NCBI GenBank assembly: GCA_014607495.2
Contig: CP053166.1
Span: 8,884,455 to 8,948,454, forward strand
DNA from: Carposina sasakii
Taxonomy: Eukaryota; Arthropoda; Insecta; Lepidoptera; Carposinidae
DNA length: 64,000 nt
Direction of reading: 5' to 3'
Shown: positions 12,701 to 24,700 of the stretch, piece after piece
Layout: each line of letters begins with the position of its first letter
Position numbering within the stretch: the stretch's first letter is position 1
Made by a program: the position numbers and the translations under genes
The notes under the pieces: model-generated
What the model was told of the DNA's origin: nothing
What the model saw: the letters and a program-made list of their open reading frames with translations, nothing else
Database searches by the model: none

Positions 12701-15700
12701 CATTTTATTTTTGATCGACTTTTGCACATCTCCAGTCGACAGGCGCGAGGATTGTCGATCTCTTCAAAGCTCGGAAGATGGTCGTAGCCGTCGTACCTTT
12801 TAGCCTGAGATGGCTGGTTTGATCGCCTGTACCTCGAACTAGTGTTGAGTTCTTCAGCCGACTCGTCATCGCTCCGACTAGTCATCGCTCCGACTAGTTC
12901 GTCTTTGACGATTAGGAGTGTTTGTAAGCCCATCAGCGATTTGCATGCGAAACTCAAGCAAGTCCATCACTTTATTACTAGGGATGGAAGATGCTTTGCA
13001 CTCTAATTTGTACAAACGCCAGGCATTTGATACGGCAAGGTCGAAGAAATGGAGGATAACTTTTAGTGACCATTTTCTCGTTTTCATGAAAGTCCGGTAG
13101 TATTCAATTGACTGATCTAAAACATCCACGCCACCCATGTGTTTGTTGTAGCTATCGATTATGTTGGGTGCGGGAACATCTATGAAAGCCCCTCTGTTTT
13201 TGTCCCATCGACGGACTGATGTTAAGTCATCTGCAGATGTGCAGTTCGAGGCAACAAGCACAGACTTATTGTCCATCCGTCATTTTACGACGACGACATC
13301 ATCGCACACGAATTGTTGTGATTCACCTCGTTGCATGCGACGATCCTGTTTAAAATCGATGTTGTTTCTGTCAGGTATCCGGTTCATCATTATGGTCCCT
13401 GTCCCATGTAATCCGATGCTGTTCAGTCTTTCTAACAGAGGTACGGAGGTGAAGTAGCGATCAAAACAAATGCAGCTTCCAGGAGGGATGCATTTTGACA
13501 GATGCAATATAACCGACGCTCCAACACCCAGAGACCTGTCGCCAATTGGGGTGTTAGCTCCTCTGTATACTTCAAAATCGATCATGAGACCATCATGGGT
13601 AGTAGCAACAAACACTTTTAAACCTTGAGGTCTAGGTTTGGTTTTGATTACTTGACGGAGCCCACGAGGACACACTCCACTGAACGGGATCATCTGTTCG
13701 TCGATGGAATAGTAACCTGGCTGCCTTTCTAGTCTATCACAAGTTTGTTTAACTTTACTGATTATGGGCTGCACTTTCCAAAGTGAGTTTGTATTGCCTG
13801 GCGGAGGAATATCGCTATCAACGACGTGAAGTGCTGAACGCAATGTCTTAAATCGTTCCCTGCCCATGATGTTGGCTACTTTTTCTAAGCGCAAATCATC
13901 TCGCCAATACATGTGCAGCCTCGGGTAAGGGATACATCCCATAATTAAATGGATACCAATGAGCTTTTTGATTTCTACTGTATTCGTATTCAAAATACGA
14001 CCAGTTTTGCGTATATAATAGTTGTTAGTGTTCATAGCACATTGCTCAAAAAACTCGGTATCAAAGTAATCTTCAAAATATTGTAACGGAGATCTAATTG
14101 CACATGGCTCACGTTGTGGACAATTATGATGTTTTTGATTAAATTGTACCTGCCTCCACAGTCTTCGTCTCACAACAGCGCGAATTGCGTTCCTACGTCT
14201 GGGTTGAGGTGGAGGCCGAATAGTTGGTGTCGGGGACGGTGCTGGTGGAGGTGAAGGGCTGCATGGCCTTTGGAGGGTTAATCCATCATCATCCAAACCT
14301 TCCACTTCCGATTCGTTCCCATCTCCAAGCAGCTGCAGTACCAAATCTGAAGTCAGCTCTCTACCTATTAAAACGAAAAAAAAACCTAATAATTTAAGAA
14401 AATAATAAAGTAACCTAAACTCGGCTAAAGTGAAGTTGAACCCAAACATCACTATCGTGACTTTTAATTTTTTGATGGGAATATTACTCGCAATTTGCAT
14501 AGATTACTAGCAAAAACTAATTAAAAGCATGTATCATCATCACATCAACTAGATCATAACAATGACTTGACTTAAAAGTTACAAAACAAAAGAAATTAAA
14601 TAACTTACGTGTACCGCTCCCGTCGTCGAAAAATACGGCCATCTTTGTCGCTCGACCAAAGCTGACTAACGAATAAATTGAACAAAAAATTACAATGCGT
14701 GCGTAGCGAAGTTCATGCACGATCGTCGCGCTCGGGTTTCGGCCCGAAAAGTTGATTTGGTTAGACGCGGGAATTTTAATAATAAAAATGCACTATCGTG
14801 TTTGACGGGTCTGAAAGGGATATACTTGCATACGATTATTTTTAGTTGGTACATAATCTACAGATTTGTTAGAGATTTTCCAAAAGGCTACAAAAGGATC
14901 ATTTTGTACACTCGGATGTCTAAAACGATCCCAAGGTAGGGTAAAAAATGAGCCCGGGGATCATTTTGCACTCCAAGTCCCAATAATGATCAAAACTTAC
15001 TTCTAGAATAGCTTTATTTAAAAAACTGATAATAATTAACAGTGCGGCTTAGTACTAAGGATTTGTTACAAATATTTATAATCATGACAAATTTTCCTCT
15101 TTTTTTATCAGGATACTGAAAAATATTAATTAAGTAGTTTTAATCAAATAATCTCTTTATAATCAACAATCTTGAATAATATCAACCATCACGAAGTATT
15201 TTGTTGTTTATAATGTAGGTATTCATTTAGAAGTTTAATTGTTTCTCTTTAAATTTCCGAAACGATCTCTGCAGAAGTTACATAAAATCTTCTTCGTCTT
15301 CCCTATCGAGCCCGGCGCATGCTTCATGTCCCCATTTAAAACATTTCATGCATTGGACCCAACCTTCTCCCATGCCATCTTTTGAATACGGTTCTGTGCA
15401 GAACATGCACTCGGCATCCTCTTCGGAAGATTCTGAATCATAAGTGTTCCTTTGTTTTTTAGTGTTTTTCTTTCTGACCATTTTTCCTTTACCAACTCCT
15501 TTTCTTTTACCAACTGCCTTACTAAGGAAAAACCTTTACCAACTTCATTTTCTTTACTGACTCCTTTTCATTTACTAACTCCTTTTCCTTTCGTTTATTT
15601 TTCAGGGATTGTTTTTACACTTTTATCTTTACGTGAACTTTTTTTTCTTATTTTTAATTTTTTGCTGCATTTTTTCTTCTAAATGGTTATTGTAAGATAT

Positions 15701-18700
15701 GCTTGTTAAAATTGATGTATCTATTTTTCTTTTGCTTAGATTTAAAGGTCGAAGGTCACGTGGTGAAAATACTCCAAAAGATGTATATGGTGAATCTGAA
15801 GACCTAATTGAAGTAGATATTGGAACAATACCAATCTCTTGGGCTTGTGTAGATCTTGTAGCCATAATTAGGGACGAAATCGTTTCAGAAGCTAGGGTTT
15901 GAAGCGATTTAACGAGGGTAACTACTTGTACAGAAGACGGTTAGATTTCATAATTCACACACAATGAAGTTAATGAAGATTTGTTAGAGATGTTAACTTG
16001 CTTAGAAGATAGCATAGCGAGTGATTGGTTTTTATCATTCTAACTGTAAATGAATTCAAGTGAGGATGATTACCTAAAATATACTCACTCTAGTTATACA
16101 GGGTGTTTTTTTTTGTGGCCACCCTTAACGAAGAGTACGTACTCTATACATCAAATAAAGTAAGTTTATGCCAAAAAAATACTTAGATATTTTTTTTTTT
16201 TTAATTTTATTTCCTTGATTGTGCGAAATTTATAGTATCTAGTGTTTATGTTAGTTTTTTTATAGACCGATATTAATTATTTTTTCGTGAAAAAATCCCG
16301 CTACGCGCGTCTATGTGCATTTATGCAGAAACGCAGTCTATTTACTCAACTTTGGACCCTAATATTTTGGAAACCAAACACTTCCCAGGTATGCTTCCAT
16401 AGAGAAAAATGATCGTGATGATGAGGAGATTACGTAGTTTTCGGGAACGTTGACGACCAAAAATCACCCTGTATATAAAATACACACACATGACACACAT
16501 ACATGACTCTTAGTTTATTATTTTTATTTAGATTAACAAACATGTATGTGCAACATAATTTATGATAGCAATGGTAGAAACATTTTTTATGCACATACCA
16601 CACAGTTAACCTCATAGAAAGGTATATGTAATAATAAGTAACAAGTATTAAATGCAGATATTAGTTTTCAAATTGCCAAAATGTTAGGGGTAAAATGATT
16701 CCTGGGATCATTTTATACCGACTAAACGGGATCGTTTGACCCCAAATGTAAAATTTACAAAAGTTATCCAAACATAATCTCAAATATAACCATGGTGTGA
16801 TCAAAACGTGCTTGAAATATTCTTGAATATCAATAGTAACCACCAGCAACACTTTCATTCACAAATATACAAAACAATTTCAGCAATATAGCATTGATTT
16901 TATGCTTACCTTAGATTGAACACACAGATTTTTTATTTTTCGCAATAAATCGACGGGCTGTAGTCACACAACCATGACACTTCACTGGGCTACTGAGCGG
17001 GGTACGGGGAAGGCGTCAGCAAACAGATTGAGCGAGATGGCACTATAGTTTATTCAGGATTAAAGGGAACCATTTTACCTCGAGGGATCATTTAGTACAC
17101 CTTTCCCTATAGATTTGTTAGAGATTTTCTAAAAGGCTACTAAAGGATCATTTTGTACACCCGGATGTCTAAAACGATCCCTAGGGTAGGGTCAAAATGA
17201 GCCCATGGATCATTTTGTACTCAAGTCTAAATGATTATCAAAACTTACTTCTAGAATAGCTTTATTTTAAAAAAAAAAACTGATAATAATTAACAGTACG
17301 GCTTAGTACTAAGGATTTGTCACAAATATTTTAAAGTATGACAAATTTTTCTCTTTTTTTATCAGTATCTAAAACAAAAATATTAATCCTAAACTAACCT
17401 GAGATATCTTAATATTTAACAACATTCTTCCAAAGTAGTTTTTATCAAATAAACTCACTATTATAAACAGTTTTGAATCTTTCTTCTAACGTAGTTTTAA
17501 TAAAATAATCTCTTTATAATCAGCAGTCTTGAATAATATCAACCATCACGAAGTATTTTGATGTTTATAATGTAGGTATTCATTTAGAAGTTTAATTGTT
17601 CCTTTAAATTTTTGAAACGATCTCTGCAGAAGTCACATATAAAATCTTCTTCGTCATCATTATCGAGCCCGGCGCATGCTTCATATCCCCATTTAAAACT
17701 TTTCATGTATTGGACTCAACCTTCTCCCACGTGATCTTTTGAATACGGTTCTGTGCAGAACATCCACTCGGCATCCTCTTCAGAAGATTCGGAATCATAA
17801 GTGTTCCTTTGTTTTTTTAGTGTTTTTCTTACTGACCATTTTTCCTTAACCAACTCCTTTTATTAATAATTTTGCAATTCCTTTTCTTTTACCAACTGCC
17901 TTTCCTTTACTAAACTCCTTTTTCTTTACCAACTTCGTTTTCTTTACTGACTCCCTTTCCTTTACTTTTTTTCAGGGATTGTTTTTACACTTTTATCTTT
18001 ACGTGACCTTTGTTTTTCTTCTTTTTCATTTTTTCTGCATTTCTTCTTCTAAATAGTTTTTGTAAGATTTGTTAGTTAAAATTATGTATATTTTTTCTTC
18101 TTCTATTTTTGGCAAATGTCGAAGGTCATGTGGTGAAAATGCTCCAAAAGATGTAGATGAATCTGAAGACCTAATTGAAGTAGATATTGGAACAATACCA
18201 ATCTCTTGGGCTTGTGTAGATCTTGAATTAGGGACGAAATCATTTCAGAAGCTAGGGTTTAAAGCGATTTAACGGGGGTAACTACTTGCACAGAAGACGG
18301 TTGGATTTCATAATTCACACATAATGAAGCTAATGAAGATTTGATAGAGGTGTAAACTTGTTTAGAAGACAGCATAGCGAGCGATTGGTTTTTATCATTC
18401 TGACTGTAAATGAATTCAAGCGAGGATGGTTACCTGAAATATACTCACTCTAATTATATATAAAATATACATATACACAAATCCTCACAAATATACATTA
18501 CACATACACACATACATGACTCTTAGTTTATTTATTTTTTATTTAGGTTAACAAACATTTATGTGCAACATAATTTATGATAGCAATGGTAGACACATTC
18601 TTTTATGCACATACCACACAGTTAAAGGTATCATAGAAAGGTATATGTAATAATAAGTATTAACTGTAGATATTAGTTTTCAAATTGCCAAAATGTTAGG

Positions 18701-21700
18701 GGTAAAATGATTCCTGGGATCATTTTATACCGACAAAAGATGATCGTTTGACCCCAAATATAAAATTTACATAAATTGTCCAAACATAATCTCAAAACAT
18801 AACCGTGGTGTCATCAAAACGTGCTTGAAATATTCTTGAATATCAATAGGAATCACCGGTAACACTTTCATTCACAAATATACAAAACAATTTCAGCAAT
18901 ATAGCATTGATTTTATGCTTAACTTAGATTGAACACACAGATTTTTTATTTTTCGCAATAAATCGAAGGGTTATAGTCACACCACCATGACACTTCACTG
19001 GGATACTGAGCGGGGTACGGGGAAGGCGTCAGCGAATAGATCGAGCGAGATGGCACTTTAGTTTATTCAGGATTAAAGGGAATCATTTTACTTCGAGGGA
19101 TCATTTAGTACACCTTTCCCCTACACACGTACCCATTAGCCATATTTAACAATCCATTAATCTACATAAATAAATGGTAGGATGTGCAAATGAATTGGCT
19201 TTACCGCCGATGTCGGAGTGTTAGGGTCAACACGCCGAATTCGATTTTCTTTTTAATCAGAAGGGTTGGAACTTGATGAGCAGCATTCGATTTATTTGTT
19301 CAAAAATACATTATGCCTACGTACATACATTTGATCATCAAACCCATTTAAACTTATTTGGTAAATTGATGGTGTTATTGAGTAAACGCGCCATATTATT
19401 ATGACGACCGATTGGCGAAGTTGGCAGTATAGCCATAGGTCCTAGGTTCAAATCCCGGTAGGGGCAATCGATGTTTGTTTCCGAGCTATGAATGATTCTA
19501 TAATAAAATTATCTATGTGTTTATTTATCGTAGCTAAGCATATTAGTGTGAGATTAGGTTAATGTAACTATTTTCCAATACTTAAGATGATCTCTCATTA
19601 TCAGCTCCACCCCAGAAGCCTGTGATAATGGATGCGCACACCAGGGATCACACGCACCTGCTGGAGCCTTACAACGAAGGTGACACTTTAGAGCTCATCT
19701 GCGAAACCACAGGAGGTCAGTATCGTGTCTCCATCACTCGTTTCTACTGTCCGGTAGAGTCTGGGTGAAACATTTCACAGAATATAATGCAAGATGTGAT
19801 ACTGAATGCTGTACCACGATTGATTGGTATAGCTTGTAGTGGCTCTGCCTGCCGCGCCATAGGTCCTGGTTCTCGAAATGGGGTAGCTGGAACTGCAGGA
19901 GAACTGAAGGATATTGAAGGTCCCACAGCGAGAACAGATGTAAATGATCAATGACAAGTCGCTAGCCTTTGGGCTAGCCTTACGACATGCACGGAAGGAG
20001 ATGCAGCTGATGTACTCTACTGAAGCCCGCATCAGCACAGGAGATATTTATATGTCTATCGAGTCTTTATAAATCGAGATTTTCTATATTTTTGCTTAGT
20101 ACCCACGACACCAGACCTAAGGTGTTTGAATAAAATTATCTGAGTGCTCTTTCTTGAATATTCCCATATCTATCTATGTACTAATTTCATTAATAAGTCT
20201 GAAAAATAACCTAACCTAAAATTTAAGAAATGAATGATGAATTAACATAAACAAAGTATTTACTTAACGTCATCCACATTTCTGGCAACAGAAAACCTAA
20301 TTTTAATAAGATAAATTGAATTTTCTTATTATGATTCCGAAAGTCTGAAGTTTTAGACTCTAAACCAATTAACAAGCACCCTCCCTTGGAAATAATACAA
20401 TTACCTACATACTCGGATTTTAACCTTGGAAAAGGTGAAAAGACAGATTGAAGTTTTGATTACTTGAGTAAATTTTGATATTTCGTGAGCGGAAATATAT
20501 ATGTGAGTACATATGAAAAAGTAAATAGGTACTGATTGATTTGATCGGTGAAGTTAAATTAAGGTTACCAATACAGCGGAAATTTTATTTTTAACATCAT
20601 GCCGCTGAAATGAGCTAAGGACCATACTCTATCAACCAATCAATCAATATGTTTATTTGCTCAAATATGTGTATATATAGTACATGTTATTATTTGTATT
20701 TACAGCAAGCGTTCTACATATTTCGTCATATCTGACATGCAAATTTTTAGGTAACTCTAAATAGTTTTAACAATGGAGTTCCTTCACTCAGCAAAATTGG
20801 TCGACAGGAGACCCCAAACCTCGTGTAACCTGGTTCCTGGAGAATACAGTCATCGACGACTCATATGAAGCGCTACCTGACGGCGTCACGGTGAACTCTC
20901 TGACGTTCCCCAACATTGGCCGTCAGCACCTCAATGCGAGGCTGGTGTGCCAAGCCTCGAACACTATCTTGGCTCCACCGCTGACAAAATTGCTCATTTT
21001 GGATATTAATTGTAAGTTCCTTGTTCTTATCATGATTCTTCTATATGCGATGATGCCAGAGGCACTATGTGAATTTTACTTTACGACCAAGAGCAAAAGT
21101 AACACTATGTCTATCCGAAGATCGGTGAGTGCTACGATATACTTTTTTCTTTAACCGATGGCCTCTGAGAGCAAACGAGTGAGACCATGGCTAGATGAAT
21201 ACTTGCATGTCTCGCGTTGTCTAATTTACTATGAGTACGAGTAATAGGATCGCGAGAATGCTGGATTCAATCTGTCACAGTAGAGATCATCGGGGGAAGT
21301 CTATGTTCAGCAGTGGACTCACCTTGGTTGAAATGATGATGATGATAGGGGTATTCACAGGCAATTTTATTTGGTGATATTGTGATAAGACATGAAGCTT
21401 AGATATTTGGTGATAAGACCTTTTGTTTCAGTAAAGCCACTCACCGTACAAATCCTGAACAAGAGTCGTCAGCTATCTGCCGATAGGAGTTACGAAGTGG
21501 AGTGCAAGACTTCAGGGTCGAGACCTGATGCTGTGGTCACGTGGTGGAAGGGAAGCAAACAGCTGAAGAAGAGCTCGAGAAATGTAAGTGGAATGTTATT
21601 TTCACCTGATTGCGCCAGAAAGAGAGTGTATTTTGAGTGGTTTTGACTGTATGTTTTGTGTATTGTTTTGTACGCTCCAGAGTCTAAATGGCTTGTCGCA

Positions 21701-24700
21701 TTTGAGCTTAAGCGGTGTTATTAGATTCTTCTTAATGTTGAGAGGTTTTTTATATATACCAATTCCTCCAATAGCTAGCATGCTATGTATCATCTGGATA
21801 GCGATAACTCATCGCAAAATAAAAGGCCCGTTTTGAGATTTGTCTTCGCGATCTAACTACTGATGTAACCATACGAATTAATACTCGATACTCACGATAA
21901 ATCGATTCAAGTTTGCATGAGTATTTTATTCTGATTTGAAAATATATCATTTTAGGCCAAAGTTTACATCGATAATCGTAATAAAATGTTTGTATGGATG
22001 GATGAATTTTGACTGATCAGGCTGAAATCTAGATCAGATAAAGGTTATATTATAGTCTGAAATAACATTTAGGCTACTGTTTATCCTATTAGCTAGTTCT
22101 CTATGTAAATATCTTGATCGATTTATTTTTTCCTTAACCGATTATTAATATTCTGTGGACAATATGAAAAAATCCCCCTAGAAATATTTATGGGCGTTAA
22201 CTGTCAAAACGGGCCTTTTATTTTGTGTACCTATACTTGCCTGGTGCGCCAAGTTTCTAATCTTCTCTTGTTATTTTAAGGTTACGTCAGTAGTATGACA
22301 AGTATTCCCGATATATTGTGGTAGTGGCAGTAGTAGCTAGCCATCCTATTTATTAGAATGCCTCTTAATTTTGGATATAAGTCTAGCTTAAACTCCCCAA
22401 GAACTTGCCCCTATAAAGGCTAGACGGGGCAGTGCCCCGGGGCGCTCAAGCTCAGGGGGCTCTCGCATCCTGACCGTGAATTTCTCGGGTAGACCTTGAA
22501 TTTTCAAAAATTAATAGGCAACTTATTTGAATTATGTGGTAAATACGAGAAAAAATTTCGCGATCGCTCCGCTCGCGCATTTATTATGTGAGCTTGAATT
22601 TTCAAGAAGGTAATAGACAAGTTACGTGGTAAATACGAGAAAAAATTTTGCATTCGCTACTCTCGCTATTATTATTACTATTATTTATATATCTAAGCAG
22701 TCTTTCAATTACGGGGCTCGTAAACTTAAAAAATTCTTGGTAATGTCTAGTCGCGTGCAATAAAGAGAAGATAGTCAACAAAAAATCCTCAAAATCTAAT
22801 TAGTTGAGATAGCAGTGGGGCCCCATTTTTTTTATTTGCCCCAGGGCCCCTAGTTACCTAGCTACGCTATTAAGTAGACGACTATCATCAAAATCAGGCT
22901 ATAGAATTCGAAGTAATGGTTTCAATTAGGTGTCACAACATCTTTTGTTCAGCTAGCTAAAAGATAATATAAATTCTCTTTGTCTAGTAATACTCGTATC
23001 TCGTACAGGATATCATTCTATTTTCTCTGCTATAATAAATACTAGTTAAAGTTGAAATGTAAATTGCTGCTGACGGAAAATCGATAAATTTGAAGTTAAA
23101 TTATTGTGATGGCCAGCTATAATGGATTTGGCTATTTCAAGAAGAATTGCTATAACGTATGTGACAATTTAACAATAGAAAGGGTATAATAATGGTTATT
23201 TTTATTTACACTACGAGAACATAATATTATAAAATAAATCGTCCCGCTATCTGTCTGTCCCTATGTATGCTTAGATCTTTAAAACTACGCAACGGATTTT
23301 GATGATGTTTCATTAAATAGATACAGTGATTCTAGAGGAAGGTTTATATGTATAACTAGGGACCTGCCGCGGCTTCGCACGGCTATAGTGTACCCTTACG
23401 TGGATAAAGTCAGCTCTGGCTACCCCGTTTTGGAAATATAGCCGTGTAAATATGTACTACTAGTGGACGCCCGCGACTTCGTCCGCGTGGACTACAGAAA
23501 AAACAAAATGACGAAATTATCCGGGATAAAAATATTTTCCCGGGATAAAAAGTTTTTTTAAAGTTTAATACAGGGTGTCAGCTCAACTACATACCAAATT
23601 TTATTAAAATCGCTCAAGCCGTTTTTACGTGAAAGAGTAACAAACATCCATTCATCCATCTATCCATACTCACAAACTTTCGCGTTTATACCTATTACAT
23701 TTCGTACGTTTCATTCTTTGATATATTTTTAACACATGTAGTACTTTTATTCTACTGGCAACTTCGCACAATTTCAGAGTGGGTAATTCGAAAACAGAAC
23801 TACCCTACAACCTACGACACTATTCCTAGTCTACCGATAATTTCCTTCATTCTTTTATTGTGCGCGGCAACGAGCACACGTTTTCAATTCTAGTATTATA
23901 GTTTAGTTTATTCTATTTTTCAAATTTATTATCAGAGTATTAAGAACATGCCTAAACGCAAAGCTTCTAGTGAAATTAACTATTACTTAAATAAAATTAA
24001 GAAATTAAAAGAAAGCCAAAACAAGAAGCGAAACAGAGTGATTCTTTATTCGTCATCGTCAGATTCTGAGGAAAATGAAGGTAAGAAAATATAATGATCT
24101 CTTATTAAATATTCTTGTACACGAGTCAAAATGTTCTAAGACAAGTCCTGTATAATTTCTTTGTGAACTAAAATAAGCATCTTTAAGTTAACCTGGAGGA
24201 TATCACAATGAGGGTATCACGAAGGTTTAACATGATGCATAAAATTAACCGGGAGGTTGACTGCGGGTCAACACGACGGTATTCAGAATAAGCATCTTTA
24301 AGTTAACCTGGAGGATATCACAATGAGGGTATCACGAAGGTTTAACATGATGCATAAAATTAACCGGGAGGTTGACTGCGGGTCAACACGACGGTATTCA
24401 GAATAAGCATCTTTAAGTTAACCTGGAGGATATCACAATGAGGGTATCACGAAGGTTTAACATGATGCATAAAATTAACCGGGAGGTTGACTGCGGGTCA
24501 ACACGACGGTATTCAGAATATAGTGTGTATAGTCAGATATTCAATGATATATAAAATAAAATTCACATATAATGGTTCTAGACGGAACCGCACAAGATGA
24601 TGTAATTCAATACACCTCAGCAACAGAGTCCCAAGAGAAACTGGAAAATACTCCGGTAGAAGTTAATATAACCCCGGAAGCTCAAAACGAGACACCTGAC

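Larger units (their letters stand above)
11928..19121 (-). mobile_element. Composite pogo/Tigger-like DNA element, tandemly duplicated and carrying two insertions
   Basis: The ends are GGGGAAAGGTGTACATAATG at 11928 and the complement of GGGGAAAGGTGTACTAAATG at 19121, each bordered by TA. The left 149 bp is present twice (11928-12076 and from 12077). An inner right end at about 17107 is followed directly by a second body copy (17108-19121), so two bodies share the outer ends. The motif GATCATTTTGTAC recurs near the ends and inside. Each body keeps only the C-terminal coding part of a transposase on the minus strand; the DDE region is missing. A piggyBac-like element (12189-14819) and a MITE (16099-16471) are inserted. 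Pogo/Tigger assignment rests on TA flanks and the C-terminal PHD-like finger. Confidence 0.75.

Noticed and set aside
15699..15902. Plus-strand ORF in the pogo-like element (repeated at 18069-18272)
   Set aside because: The minus strand reads the pogo-type linker and finger; the plus frame is its shadow.
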